Shown: positions 7,719 to 16,864, numbered from the stretch's first letter. The stretch: DNA of 33,609 nt from Mycobacterium sp. (GCF_019243155.1 NZ_JAFAUS010000538.1:1-33609), one strand, 5' to 3'. Notes: a model not told the origin generated them from the sequence alone. Program-made: numbers and translations.

Positions 7719-8540
7719 TCAACCGCTTTTGGGTGAGTCACTCTTGCGCCGGATCGCCTTGCCCGCCGATGCGCCACCGTCCACCGGCAGCACCGTGCCG
7801 GTGACATAGCGAGACCGGTCGGTGGCGAAGTACAGCGCCGCCTCGGCGACATCGGCGGGGGTGCCCTCGCGCTTCAACGGGCGGTCGGCCCGCATCGTCT
7901 CGCGGATCTTGGCCTCGTACCGCTCGATCTGCTCCTGATCCATGCTCGACGCCGAGGACGCCACGAACGGCGTGGGCACGTTGCCCGGCGCGATCGCGTT
8001 CACCCGAACCTCGTAATGGGCCAAGTCAATTGCCGCCGACTTGGTGAACTGGATGACCGCTGCCTTGGACGCGCGGTAGGTCATCACGCCGCCGCCGGCC
8101 TGAATTCCACCGATCGAGGTGATGTTGATGACCGATCCCCCGCCGTTCTCGGCCATGTGCCGGGCGGCATCCCGGGTACCCGCCATCACCCCCAGGACGT
8201 TGACCGCCATCACACGATGGAAGTCGGCCAGGTCGTCGTCCAGGAACCGGGGGTGCATGATTCCCGAGAGCCCGGCGTTGTTCACCATCACGTGCAGGCC
8301 GCCGAAACTCTCCACGGCCGCGGCTATCAGCGCCGCGACCTGTTCGGGATCGGAGACGTCCGTCCGGCGAAAGAGCGCACCGGGGCCGAGTGCCGCCGCG
8401 AGCTCCTCGCCCTTGTCGGTCTCGATGTCTCCGATGACCACCCGAGCGCCCTCGGCTGTAAACCTCTCCACGGTGGCGCGGCCGATACCGGACGCTCCTC
8501 CGGTGACGATGGCGACCTTGCCCGTCAGTTCGTTGACCAC
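7719..8540 (-). CDS. Short-chain dehydrogenase/reductase (SDR)
   Basis: A 273-residue classical SDR. TGGASGIG (13-20) binds the cofactor, NNAG is at 87-90, and the catalytic set is Ser142, Tyr155 and Lys159 (YRASK). Asp38 after the second strand (VVIGDIE) favours NAD(H). It should interconvert an alcohol and a ketone. It stands alone on the minus strand behind operator copy 2, so it probably supplies an oxidation step to the P450 pathway. The GTG start has no strong ribosome site, and the last 12 residues (IRRKSDSPKSG region) extend past the usual SDR C-terminus. Confidence 0.93.
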   Translation of the reverse strand: MVNELTGKVAIVTGGASGIGRATVERFTAEGARVVIGDIETDKGEELAAALGPGALFRRTDVSDPEQVAALIAAAVESFGGLHVMVNNAGLSGIMHPRFLDDDLADFHRVMAVNVLGVMAGTRDAARHMAENGGGSVINITSIGGIQAGGGVMTYRASKAAVIQFTKSAAIDLAHYEVRVNAIAPGNVPTPFVASSASSMDQEQIERYEAKIRETMRADRPLKREGTPADVAEAALYFATDRSRYVTGTVLPVDGGASAGKAIRRKSDSPKSG

Positions 8541-8567
8541 ACGACGAGTTAATCGGCGCCGACCGCA

Positions 8568-8589
8568 TTAAGTCAAGCAGTTGATTTAA
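8568..8589. promoter_or_regulatory. Probable TetR operator, copy 2
   Basis: TTAAGTCAA-N4-TTGATTTAA, with the same arms as the site at 6839-6860; the spacer is GCAG here and GCGA there. It lies 27 nt upstream of the SDR GTG, the same distance as copy 1 from the tetR ATG, and inside the 228-bp SDR/NmrA-like divergent region. The match in sequence, orientation and distance supports one regulator acting at both. Confidence 0.72.
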
Positions 8590-8626
8590 GAACGCCGGTC
8601 GCGCTGGCGTCCGCACTCGTGCGCGT

Positions 8627-8644
8627 CGGCCGCCTTTGCGGCCG
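8627..8644. other. Perfect GC-rich stem-loop in the SDR/NmrA-like intergenic region
   Basis: CGGCCGC-CTTT-GCGGCCG, a 7-bp perfect stem with a 4-nt loop. There is no T-run on either side, so it is not a standard terminator. It could be a protein site or a 5' leader hairpin of the NmrA-like gene. The rest of the 8541-8768 gap holds only the operator and a weak promoter-like TTGATC stretch. Confidence 0.4.
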
Positions 8645-8768
8645 GAATCTCTATTCGCATGGCAGCCTCCGCGCAAAGCCCGACCGTAGGCGTTGATCTC
8701 GCACTAATGTTGCACTCGCGACTCGCGGCCGCGACGAGAAACTTGTTGTCCACACGGAAGGCTCGAAG

Positions 8769-9530
8769 ATGACGGTCTTGGTTATCGGAGGCAGCGGGCT
8801 CATCGGATCGCAGGTGGTGGCCATGCTGAGCGAGCAGGGACACGAGGCGGTGGCGGCCTCACCGAGATCGGGCGTCAACTCCGTCACCGGCGAAGGTTTA
8901 GCCGACGCCCTTGCCGGCGTGCAGACGGTCGTGGACGTGTCCAATTCGCCGTCCTGGGCCGACGACGACGTGCTGAACTTCTTCACCGATTCGACCCGCA
9001 ATCTGCTCGAGGCAGAGCGGGCCGCCGGCGCGCAACATCACGTCGCACTCTCGATCGTGGGAGCCGACCGCGCGGGCGAAAGCGGCTACATGCGGGCCAA
9101 AGTCGCCCAGGAGAAGCTGATCGTGGAATCGGGATTCCCGTATTCAATCGTGCGGGCGACGCAATTCTTCGAATTCGTTGACGGCATTGCGGATTCGTTG
9201 GCCGTTGATGACACGGTTCGCGCGCCGCACGGGGCGTTTCAGCCCATCGCCGCCTCCGACGTCGCCAGGGGCGTCACCCGGGTGGCGATCGGACCGCCGC
9301 TCAACGGCGTCCTGAACATCGCCGGTCCCGACAAGGCGGGAATGGACGACTTCATCCGTTCCCGGTTCGCCGCTTCCGGTGATGCACGCCAAGTGGTGAC
9401 CGACCCTAAGGCCCGTTATTACGGCGCGGTGCTCGACGAGCGGAGCATCGTTCCGATCGACGGCGAGGACACGACCGTCTTCGAAACTCACTTCAGCGAC
9501 TGGGTGTCGTCGCAACCGGCCGCTCACTAG
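8769..9530 (+). CDS. NmrA-like / atypical SDR NAD(P)-binding protein
   Basis: A 253-residue Rossmann protein. The N-terminus VLVIGGSGLIGSQVV carries GxxGxxG at about 7-13. HHVALSIVGADR followed by Tyr/Lys candidates in SGYMRAKVAQEKL (about 101-113) is typical of atypical SDRs of the NmrA/YwnB kind. FPYSIVRATQFFEF and the DVARG segment are also standard. Relatives are quinone or oxidative-stress reductases, or redox sensors without catalysis; which applies here cannot be told. GGAAGG lies about 7 nt before the ATG. It is divergent from the SDR and shares its promoter region, so operator copy 2 may affect it too. Confidence 0.88.
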   Translation: MTVLVIGGSGLIGSQVVAMLSEQGHEAVAASPRSGVNSVTGEGLADALAGVQTVVDVSNSPSWADDDVLNFFTDSTRNLLEAERAAGAQHHVALSIVGADRAGESGYMRAKVAQEKLIVESGFPYSIVRATQFFEFVDGIADSLAVDDTVRAPHGAFQPIAASDVARGVTRVAIGPPLNGVLNIAGPDKAGMDDFIRSRFAASGDARQVVTDPKARYYGAVLDERSIVPIDGEDTTVFETHFSDWVSSQPAAH

Positions 9531-9615
9531 CAGTAGTGCCCACTGCCTCTGGGCCACAACGTATTCGGGCAAAACGGCAATGGAGGTCGAGCCAGGAAAC
9601 GACGAGGAGCGATCA

Positions 9616-11172
9616 ATGCCTGCGCCACCCACAAGCGGCGTCCGTTTCGACGGAACGCGACTCACCAGACGCGGATTCATCGCCGCCGGCATCGCCGGCG
9701 GACTGGCGCTGACTGCTTGCAGCCAATCGAAACCCGCGCAGTCCGCCGTCGAACGGATGTCCGCCGCGATCGCCGCGGCAGAGGCGGCCCGCCCACACAG
9801 CGGCCGCACCGTCACCGTCAGTCTGACCCCCCAGCAAGCCCACATCGACTTGGGCGGTCCCATCGTCCGCACGCTGGCCTACGGCAACACCATCCCGGGC
9901 CCGCCCATCCGCGCCCGCATCGGCGACGAGCTTGCGGTGACGGTGGCGAGTTGGCTCGACCATCCGACATCGGTGCATTGGCACGGCATCGCACTGCGCA
10001 ACGACATGGACGGCGCTTTGCCCGCCACGCCGAACATTCCGGCTAGCCAAGACTTCACCTACCGGTTCTCCGTGCCGAACTCGGGCACCTACTGGGCTCA
10101 TCCGCACACCGGACTGGATGAAGACATGGGACTGTACCTGCCGATCATCGTCGAGGATCCGACCGAGGGCAACTACGACACAGAATGGGTTGTCGTGCTT
10201 GATGATTGGACCGACGGCGTCGGGAAAAGCCCGCAGCAGCTGTACGCCGAGCTCACCGGTCCGGACAAGCCCCCGATGCAGATGAGCCCGGAAACGACGA
10301 GCGCATCCGCGCCGGCCATGCCGGGCATGCCGGCACCCTCGGCCGGCAGCGTCGGCTCCAGCGACCTCCTCGGCGGCGACGCCGGAGACATCGTCTACCC
10401 CTACTACCTGATCAACGGCCGAATTCCGGCCGCGCCCACCGTTTTCAACGCAAGACCGGGCCAGCAGATCCGGATTCGTTTCATCAACACCGCTTCCGAC
10501 ACCACATTCCGGGTCGCTTTGGCCGGTCACGCGATGACCGTCACCCACACCGACGGCTACCCGGTGGTGCCCACCCAGGTGGACGCACTGCTCATCGGCA
10601 TGGCCGAGCGCTACGACGTCACCGTGACCGCCGCGGACGGCATATTCCCGCTGGTCGCTCTCGCGGAAGGCAAGAACGCACTGGCGCGGGCGCTGCTCTC
10701 CACGGGTGCCGGTAGCGCGCCGGACCCGCAGTTCCAGCCGGCCGAGCTGACCAGGCAGGTCGGCACCATCGCGATGTTCACCGCCACCACGCCGGTCAAC
10801 CTGGGCCGGCCGGACCCCGATCTCAACCTCCCAGTCGTGTTGGGCGGCAACATGACCCAATACAACTGGATGATCAACGGCCAGCCCTACAGCAAGACCG
10901 ATCCGTTGCACGTGCGCCAGGGCCAACACCCCACCCTGACGTTCGACAACCAGACGATGATGTATCACCCGATTCACCTGCACGGCCATACCTTTCAGGT
11001 GCTCAAGGCCGACGGCAGTCCCGGCGCCCGGAAAGACACCGTCATCGTGCTGCCCGGGCAGAAGCTGGTGGCCGTACTGGTCGCCGACAACCCCGGCACC
11101 TGGGTGATGCACTGCCACAACACTTATCACCAATTCGCCGGGATGGAGACCCGACTGGACTACGTCTTCTAG
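9616..11172 (+). CDS. mmcO: Multicopper oxidase, Tat-exported lipoprotein (MmcO-type)
   Basis: A 518-residue three-domain multicopper oxidase that closely resembles, from memory, Mycobacterium tuberculosis MmcO (Rv0846c), a cell-envelope Cu(I) oxidase needed for copper resistance. The twin-arginine signal is LTRRGFIAAG (Arg18-Arg19) and the lipobox LTAC puts the lipid Cys at 35. The copper motifs are complete: H121-W-H123, H162-P-H164, H451-P-I-H454-L-H456, and H499-C500-H501-x3-H505 with axial Met510. A Met/Pro-rich loop at 221-238 (Met221, 223, 235, 238) may collect Cu(I). GAGGAG lies 6 nt before the ATG. The 85-bp upstream gap shows no copper operator I can identify. Its stop is directly adjacent to the stop of the convergent hydrolase gene. 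Confidence 0.95.
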   Translation: MPAPPTSGVRFDGTRLTRRGFIAAGIAGGLALTACSQSKPAQSAVERMSAAIAAAEAARPHSGRTVTVSLTPQQAHIDLGGPIVRTLAYGNTIPGPPIRARIGDELAVTVASWLDHPTSVHWHGIALRNDMDGALPATPNIPASQDFTYRFSVPNSGTYWAHPHTGLDEDMGLYLPIIVEDPTEGNYDTEWVVVLDDWTDGVGKSPQQLYAELTGPDKPPMQMSPETTSASAPAMPGMPAPSAGSVGSSDLLGGDAGDIVYPYYLINGRIPAAPTVFNARPGQQIRIRFINTASDTTFRVALAGHAMTVTHTDGYPVVPTQVDALLIGMAERYDVTVTAADGIFPLVALAEGKNALARALLSTGAGSAPDPQFQPAELTRQVGTIAMFTATTPVNLGRPDPDLNLPVVLGGNMTQYNWMINGQPYSKTDPLHVRQGQHPTLTFDNQTMMYHPIHLHGHTFQVLKADGSPGARKDTVIVLPGQKLVAVLVADNPGTWVMHCHNTYHQFAGMETRLDYVF

Positions 11173-11994
11173 TCAGACCGTAGCCAGGAATTCCAGCATC
11201 ACCTCGTTGACGGCCGAGGCCTGCTCGATCTGCGGACAGTGGCCGGCGCCGTCCACCACGGTCGAGCGAGCGCCATCGATCTGTTTGGCTATCTGCGCGG
11301 CCCAGCCGGTCGGTAGCAACTTGTCATCGCCGCCCTCGACGACGATCGTCGGCACTTTGATGCGCTCGTAGGCTCGCGCGCTGGACGGAGTGGAGGACGG
11401 CGTGGCGTTCGGACGGCGGAACCGCGCGGCGGCAATGGCCTCCCACGCCCCGGGCGCGGTGCTCGACTCGTAGCGGCGCTGCACGTAGTCGTCGTCGGCG
11501 GGGTAGCCGGAATCGTAGAACAGCGCCTCGACGATGCGCCGCATCGCCGGCAGCGTCGCGTCGTAGGATTGCAGCGCCTCGAAATACTGATTTTGCTGAA
11601 TCTCGCCGCCCCCGCAGATGATTCCGAGCGAACGCATTCGAAACCGCGGTGCCTCAGAGGTGGCGTCGGTGAGCAGGTTGATGGCGCCCATCGAGTTGCC
11701 GACGAAGTGCGCCGAGTCGATGCCGAGCACCTCACAGAACCGCGCCACGTGCCGAATGCGCATCCCGCGTCCGTCGACGAAGTCGATGACCTTCGCCGAT
11801 TGCCCGTAGCCCAGCTGGTCGGGCGCCAGGACCCGGTAGCGCGCGGCGAGCGCTTCGATGTTGCGCTCCCAGCCGAGCTCAGCGCTGGCGCCGAACTCGC
11901 CGCCGTGCAACAGAATCACCGGGTCGCCTTCGCCCGCTTCCAGGTAGCTGGTGACCAGGCCGTCGACCGACATGGTTTTGCGATGAATCTCCAT
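11173..11994 (-). CDS. Alpha/beta hydrolase, meta-cleavage-product-hydrolase-like
   Basis: A 273-residue alpha/beta hydrolase. The oxyanion loop is LLHGGEFGAS (28-37), the nucleophile elbow GNSMG has Ser101, the acid is Asp223 or Asp224 (GGDDKLLP), and the base is His252 (GAGHCPQIEQ). The layout is that of MhpC/BphD-type C-C hydrolases, which cut ring-fission products, but esterase activity is also possible. It is the last gene of the operon that starts with the mhpC-like gene at 20301, so the operon has two such hydrolases; this one may take a later or different product. AAAGGCGGG precedes the ATG. It ends tail-to-tail with mmcO with no intervening base. Confidence 0.9.
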   Translation of the reverse strand: MEIHRKTMSVDGLVTSYLEAGEGDPVILLHGGEFGASAELGWERNIEALAARYRVLAPDQLGYGQSAKVIDFVDGRGMRIRHVARFCEVLGIDSAHFVGNSMGAINLLTDATSEAPRFRMRSLGIICGGGEIQQNQYFEALQSYDATLPAMRRIVEALFYDSGYPADDDYVQRRYESSTAPGAWEAIAAARFRRPNATPSSTPSSARAYERIKVPTIVVEGGDDKLLPTGWAAQIAKQIDGARSTVVDGAGHCPQIEQASAVNEVMLEFLATV

Positions 11995-12006
11995 CGCCCG
12001 CCTTTT

Positions 12007-12996
12007 CTATTTGATCGCGATCGGATTCAACGGCGAACCGACCGCCCCCACAAACCTCAGGGGCGGTGCGACGAGCTGGAACTCGTACACGCCGTCCGCG
12101 GCGCAGTCGGCCGCCAGCGCAGTCAGGTCCCAGTACTCACCGAGCATCAGCCCCATGTCTCGCAGGCAGAGCAGGTGGAAGGGCAGGAACACGCCGTCGA
12201 CGCCGGACACCGGGTCTTCGACCTGAAGGTTGTCGGATGCGACCGCCGCGGCCTCGTGATCGTGCAACCACGCGGCGCACCGCCAGTCCAGCCCGGAGTA
12301 CCGCTCGGTTTTGTTGCCGGTCTGCAGATACCTTGCCCACCAACCGGTCCGGATCAGCACGATGTCGCCGGTCTCGATCGTCACGCCTTGCGCGCGGGCG
12401 ACGTCATCCAATTCCTCAGGGGTGATTGGATTTCCGTGTTCGAGGAAGACCTCTGCGTTGCGATGGCGGACCAGGTCCAACAACACCCCGCGTGACGTGA
12501 TGCCCTTGACATCAACCTTTTCGATGCCGCAGTGGTAGGCCCCCAAACTCGTCACCGAGCCGGCCGCGAACCCGTTGTACAGCTGGTCGTCGTAGTAGAC
12601 GTGAGACAGCGCATCCCATTGGGTGGCGGCTTGCAGAGGCATGATGATCATGTCGTCGTTGAAGCGGAAGATGTTGTCGACGAAGTAGGGAGCCATTTGT
12701 GCCGCCGTCGGATTTTGCTCCCACCCCGGGCCGTACTGCGCCAGCGTGTTCGCGTCTCCCCCGTCGACCGTCATGACGTGGATGGGGTTGTGCCGAAACC
12801 CGAAGGCGCCCTGCGGACCCGAGGACCCGAAATCCACCCCGAGTGGAAACACCTTGCCGTGCCGGACCAGGCCCGCGGCTTGCGCGACCTTCTCGGCGGT
12901 GATGAAGTTCAGCGTTCCCAGCTCGTCGTCGGCGCCCCAGCGCCCCCAGTTGGACACCTCGCCGGCGGTCCGCCGAAAGTCGGTCACACTGGCCAC
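12007..12996 (-). CDS. Cyclase-family (kynurenine formamidase-like) hydrolase
   Basis: A 329-residue member of the cyclase superfamily (PF04199), which contains kynurenine formamidases and isatin hydrolase. The family metal motif HxGTHxDxxxH reads Q122-A-A-T-Q126-W-D128-A-L-S-H132, so Asp and the last His are kept while the first two His are Gln. GITSRGVLLDLV follows as expected. A Gln-containing variant may bind metal differently. Likely reactions are opening of a lactone or amide, or hydration of a ring-cleavage intermediate. The GTG start is preceded by GAGGAAGG at 7 nt and overlaps the SDR stop by 13 nt. Only 12 nt separate it from the downstream hydrolase. Confidence 0.88.
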   Translation of the reverse strand: MASVTDFRRTAGEVSNWGRWGADDELGTLNFITAEKVAQAAGLVRHGKVFPLGVDFGSSGPQGAFGFRHNPIHVMTVDGGDANTLAQYGPGWEQNPTAAQMAPYFVDNIFRFNDDMIIMPLQAATQWDALSHVYYDDQLYNGFAAGSVTSLGAYHCGIEKVDVKGITSRGVLLDLVRHRNAEVFLEHGNPITPEELDDVARAQGVTIETGDIVLIRTGWWARYLQTGNKTERYSGLDWRCAAWLHDHEAAAVASDNLQVEDPVSGVDGVFLPFHLLCLRDMGLMLGEYWDLTALAADCAADGVYEFQLVAPPLRFVGAVGSPLNPIAIK

Positions 12997-13808
12997 GGGG
13001 CCCCTTCCTCGAGCTCACGGGCGATGCCGGCACCCACATTGCCGCCGTCGACCCACAACACCTGGCCCGAAATATAGCTCGCGGCAGAGCTATTCAGGAA
13101 GAGCAAGACCGCGGCTTGCTCGGCGGGCTCGCTGACGCGGCCCAGCGGCTTCGGAATGTCGTCGAGGAAGCCCTGCCCGTAGGCCGACCGCAGCTGGTCC
13201 AGGATCGGTGTTTCGGTGACCCCGGGGCCGGTGCAGTTGATGCGAATCCCCCTGGCCCCCAACCGGGTGACGCTTTGCATCGTGTAGAGGATGATCGCTT
13301 CCTTCGACAATTGGTAGCCGGTGCCCAGCGCGTCGGGATGCCCGGCACACCAGTCGATACCGTCTCGCATCGTCGCGGTGCCGAGCAACGGCGCCACCTC
13401 GTGCAGGTGTTCGCGGTATGCAGCGGCCGCGAGCGACGACACGCTGACGATGGACGAGCCGGCCGCCATCCTCGGGATCAGCGCCTCGGTGACGTGCCGC
13501 AGACCCAGGAAGTTGATCGTGACGATCAGGGCCGGGTTGCCGATGCCGGAGGAGACACCCGCGATGTTGAACAGCGCGTCGACCCGGTCGCCGACGGCCG
13601 CCACCGCGTCATCGATCGACGCCGGCTCGGCGAGGTCGACTTCGTGAAAGTCGTTGATTTCGACTGTCGGTGGGCGTTTGTCGAGCCCGACGACCTCAGC
13701 CCCGAGCTCAGTGAGCTGGCGCACCACATGTTCGCCGATGCCCGACGCACATCCGGTCACCACCGCGCGGCGACCGTCGTAGCGCCACAGCTCGTCGATT
13801 GATCGCAC
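12984..13808 (-). CDS. SDR, 3-alpha-hydroxysteroid dehydrogenase/carbonyl reductase-like
   Basis: A 274-residue SDR with TGCASGIG (18-25), NIAG (81-84), Ser124/Ser125, and Tyr165 plus Lys169 in YQLSK. The C-terminal part (TETPILDQL, PLGRVSEPAEQAAVLLFL, ASYISGQVLWVDGG) and the longer insert before the active Tyr resemble 3-alpha-hydroxysteroid dehydrogenase/carbonyl reductases. Asp43 in GLDKR points to NAD(H). In this operon it could oxidise a ring hydroxyl to the ketone that the KstD-like enzyme next desaturates. GTG start, 6 nt after the LLM gene. Confidence 0.92.
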   Translation of the reverse strand: MRSIDELWRYDGRRAVVTGCASGIGEHVVRQLTELGAEVVGLDKRPPTVEINDFHEVDLAEPASIDDAVAAVGDRVDALFNIAGVSSGIGNPALIVTINFLGLRHVTEALIPRMAAGSSIVSVSSLAAAAYREHLHEVAPLLGTATMRDGIDWCAGHPDALGTGYQLSKEAIILYTMQSVTRLGARGIRINCTGPGVTETPILDQLRSAYGQGFLDDIPKPLGRVSEPAEQAAVLLFLNSSAASYISGQVLWVDGGNVGAGIARELEEGAPWPV

Positions 13809-13814
13809 GGCCGC

Positions 13815-15122
13815 CTACTTCTGGCTCTGTTCGTCCTTTGCGCGCTGCGCCGCCTGGACGCGGCCCTCGTTAATCTCCGCCATGGCCTCGGGGATCTCGC
13901 TGGCGGTGAACTTACCGCCCCGGCCGGTGGGCAGGCCACCGAAGGAGTAGTTCTCGTCGAACTGCGGGGCGGTCGACTCCGGCCTGCGCGACTCCACCTT
14001 CTCGATCACCGGCTCGAGCCGCTTGGCCTTCTCCGCAACCGCTTTCGCGTCGCGCTCGATGAACTCGGGGAGCACCTCTTTACCCATCAACTCGATGGAT
14101 TCCATGGTGCCCTCGTGGCTGCGCGGGTTGAGCAGCAAGATGATCTCGTCGACCCCGCTCTCCTCGTAACCACGCAGGAATTCGCGCACGGTCGCCGGCG
14201 ATCCGATCGCGCCGCGCCCGGGCCCGTAAGCCAACGTCGGGTCTTTTTCGACCTCTTCGAGATACCGCTTCCACACACCGGTCCGGCCAGGGGTGTGCAC
14301 CCCTGTCATGTAGTAGTGCATGATCCCGAAGGAGAAGAATCCGCCGCCCTGGCCCAGGCGTTGCAGCGCCTGCTCATCGGTCTTGGCGACCATCATCGAC
14401 AAATCGCCGCCGATGGCCAAGATGTTCGGATTGATCCGCGGCGTGACCGGGACGCCGTTCTCCTCGAACTCCTTGTAGTAGCCGTTGACCCGCTCGGTCA
14501 GCGGGCCGGGACCGGTGTAGGCGAAACTCAAAGCGCCGATGGCCTTCTGCGCGGCCATCTGCACGCTGGCCGGGCGGGTGCAGGCGACCCAGACCGGCGG
14601 GTGCGGCTTTTGCAGCGGCTTGGGAACGACATTGCGAGCCGGCATCTGCACGTGCTGGCCCTTGAACCCGGTAAACGGTTCCTCGATCATGCAGCGGATC
14701 GAGACCTCGAGCGCCTCCTCCCACTGGGCGCGTTTGTCGGCGGGATCGATGTTGAATCCGCCCAATTCACCGACCGAGGACGACTCGCCCGTGCCGAATT
14801 CGACACGCCCGTTGGAGAGCAGGTCGAGGGTGGAGATGCGCTCGGCGACCCGGGCGGGGTGGTTGACCATGGGGGGCAGATGCATGATGCCGAATCCCAG
14901 CCGGATGTTCTTGGTCCGCTGGCTGGCCGCGGCCAGGAAGATCTCCGGCGCTGTGGAATGACAGTATTCCTCGAGGAAGTGGTGCTCGGTCAGCCAGACC
15001 GTGGAAAACCCCGCTTTGTCGGCGGCTTCGACCTCGTCGAGGCACTCCTGCAGCATGACGTGTTCGTCGTCGGGTGCCCAGGGCCGCGGCAGGGCGAATT
15101 CGTAGAACAGCGAGATTTTCAT
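13815..15122 (-). CDS. LLM-class (bacterial luciferase-like) flavin-dependent oxidoreductase
   Basis: A 435-residue luciferase-like TIM-barrel protein. The N-terminus has EAADKAGFSTVWLTEHHF, the usual flavin-dependent monooxygenase signature, then RLGFGIMHLPPMVNHPARVAER and GRVEFGTGESS. It is longer than typical LLM proteins because of a charged C-terminal tail of about 80 residues. Such enzymes use reduced FMN from a separate reductase to oxygenate ketones, aldehydes or other substrates; a Baeyer-Villiger type ring opening would suit this operon but is unproven. The ribosome site is excellent (AGGAGG, 5 nt before ATG) and lies inside the end of the upstream flavoprotein gene, suggesting high expression. 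Confidence 0.92.
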   Translation of the reverse strand: MKISLFYEFALPRPWAPDDEHVMLQECLDEVEAADKAGFSTVWLTEHHFLEEYCHSTAPEIFLAAASQRTKNIRLGFGIMHLPPMVNHPARVAERISTLDLLSNGRVEFGTGESSSVGELGGFNIDPADKRAQWEEALEVSIRCMIEEPFTGFKGQHVQMPARNVVPKPLQKPHPPVWVACTRPASVQMAAQKAIGALSFAYTGPGPLTERVNGYYKEFEENGVPVTPRINPNILAIGGDLSMMVAKTDEQALQRLGQGGGFFSFGIMHYYMTGVHTPGRTGVWKRYLEEVEKDPTLAYGPGRGAIGSPATVREFLRGYEESGVDEIILLLNPRSHEGTMESIELMGKEVLPEFIERDAKAVAEKAKRLEPVIEKVESRRPESTAPQFDENYSFGGLPTGRGGKFTASEIPEAMAEINEGRVQAAQRAKDEQSQK

Positions 15123-15124
15123 TG

Positions 15125-16864
15125 TTACCTCCTATGAGAATTAAGGGCTTGGTCGGCGGCTTGGGCGGCAACGTGTTTCGCCGCGACAAAGCCAAAGGTC
15201 ATGGCTGGGCCTATGGTCGCTCCGGCTCCGGCATAGCTGCGGCCCATCACCGGCGCGGAGGTGTTCCCCACCGCGTAGAGCCCCGGCACCACGGTGTCGT
15301 CGGCCCGCAGGACGCGGGCGAACTCGTCGGTGCGTAGGCCGCCCGACGTTCCGAGATCACCAAGGACAATGCGGAACGCGTAATACGGCGGATCCCCCAG
15401 CGGGTACAGGTTGGGGTTTGGCAACGTCGGATCGCCGTAGTAGTTGTCGTACACGCTGTCGCCGCGGTTGAAATCGTCGTCGTGCCCCTTGCGGGCGAGT
15501 TCGTTGAAGTGGCCGGCGGTTTCGGCGAGCTGGCCCGCCGGCACGCCGATCTTGGCCGCCATCTCGCCCCAGCTGTTGGCGGCCTTGACCACGCCTGATT
15601 CCAGCCAGGCCGGCGGGACCTTGCGGCCGGTGGGCACCGGCGCCCCGGGGATTTTCGTAATCGGCAGGTGGCCGCCGATAACGTACCGATTCCACGACCG
15701 GTGGTCCGTGATCAGCCAGCACGGGATGTGGGTGACCCCGGAGTTCTGGCCGTCGATCATCGCGTGACCGAAGTCCATGTACGGCGCGGCCTCGTTGATG
15801 AACCGCTTGCCGTCACCATTGACGATGAACTGCGCGGGCATCATCCGTTCGTTGAGCATGAACTGCATGCGGCCGTCCGGCCATTGAATCGCCGGGAACC
15901 ACCAGGCCTCGTCCAGCAGTTCGGTTGCCGCGCCGACCTTTTCACCGGCACGGATGCCGTCGCCCATGGCCGCCGGGTTGCCGAAGCTCCAGTCCTGGTC
16001 GATCACGGGCAGCACTTCCTTGCGCCGCGCGAGATCGTGGTCGAAGCCGCCCGAGGCCAGGATTACCCCGTGCCGCGCGCCGATGCGCTGCGGAACGCCG
16101 TCGCGTTCCACCACCGCACCGGTCACCGCTCCGTCGGCGCCGACGAGCAGCTCCGCCATCGGCGAGTCCAGCCACAGCGGGACGCCGGACTCCCGCATCG
16201 CCAGTCGCAGCCGGGCTGCCAGCGACTGGCCGATCGCGGCCATCCGCTCGCCGAGCACCCTCGCCCTGACCATGCGTGAAATCAGCTTGAGCAACACGCC
16301 TTTGCCGGCCCAGGACTGCCTGATCCGGTAGAACGTCCGTAACTCTTTGGGGCCCAACCAGATTCCCCTCGGCGCCAATGCCAACGGCGCGAGCATCTTC
16401 TGTTCGTCGACGCCCAGCTTGCGCAGGTCGATCGGCGGCACGTTGATCGTGCTGCCGAGCTCCGAGCCGCCTGGCAACTCCGGGTAGTAGTCGGCATAGC
16501 CCGGCTTCCAGACGAATTCGAGCCAGCCGGAGAGTTGCTCCAGGAACTGCAACATCTGCGGTGCGGTCTCGACGTACTGCCGTATCCGCGCTTCGGTGAC
16601 CAAGCCATCGGTGATGCGTTGCAGGTACCCCACGACGGCTTCGGGCGAGGGGTTGTAGCCCTCCCGGCGCTGCGCCGGCGCTCCGGGCACCCAGATGCCG
16701 CCGCCGGAAAGGGCGGTGGAACCGCCGAAGTGGGAGGACTTCTCGATCACCAATGCGTCCAGCCCGGCGGCGCGGGCGGTCAGCGCCGCGGTCATGCCGC
16801 CACCGCCCGAGCCGACGATGAGCACGTCGACGACGTGATCGAATCCGTCCATGCCGGCCGTCAT
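15125..16864 (-). CDS. KstD-like FAD-dependent dehydrogenase (3-ketosteroid Delta1-dehydrogenase superfamily)
   Basis: A 579-residue flavoprotein. The FAD site is [15 protein letters not shown] (about 14-28), with [12 protein letters not shown] at 47-58 and the closing [19 protein letters not shown] at 528-546. The four catalytic positions known from Rhodococcus KstD1 (Tyr119, Tyr318, Tyr487, Gly491) have candidates here: Tyr126/Tyr127 in [10 protein letters not shown], Tyr362 in NEAAPY, Tyr544 and Gly548 in SYAGAG. It should therefore remove hydrogens alpha/beta to a ring ketone. Sitting between mhpB and a luciferase-like gene, its substrate need not be a steroid. Its ATG overlaps the mhpB stop (ATGA), so the two are coupled. 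Confidence 0.92.
   Translation of the reverse strand: MTAGMDGFDHVVDVLIVGSGGGGMTAALTARAAGLDALVIEKSSHFGGSTALSGGGIWVPGAPAQRREGYNPSPEAVVGYLQRITDGLVTEARIRQYVETAPQMLQFLEQLSGWLEFVWKPGYADYYPELPGGSELGSTINVPPIDLRKLGVDEQKMLAPLALAPRGIWLGPKELRTFYRIRQSWAGKGVLLKLISRMVRARVLGERMAAIGQSLAARLRLAMRESGVPLWLDSPMAELLVGADGAVTGAVVERDGVPQRIGARHGVILASGGFDHDLARRKEVLPVIDQDWSFGNPAAMGDGIRAGEKVGAATELLDEAWWFPAIQWPDGRMQFMLNERMMPAQFIVNGDGKRFINEAAPYMDFGHAMIDGQNSGVTHIPCWLITDHRSWNRYVIGGHLPITKIPGAPVPTGRKVPPAWLESGVVKAANSWGEMAAKIGVPAGQLAETAGHFNELARKGHDDDFNRGDSVYDNYYGDPTLPNPNLYPLGDPPYYAFRIVLGDLGTSGGLRTDEFARVLRADDTVVPGLYAVGNTSAPVMGRSYAGAGATIGPAMTFGFVAAKHVAAQAADQALNSHRR

Noticed and set aside
8627..8644. Rho-independent terminator between the SDR and NmrA-like genes
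   Set aside because: The stem is perfect but no T-run follows on either strand, and both flanking genes start, rather than end, here.
9613..11133. A 506-codon minus-strand frame opposite mmcO
   Set aside because: The plus strand has all copper motifs and a Tat signal; the antisense product is low-complexity His/Val/Gly-rich, as expected of a shadow frame.
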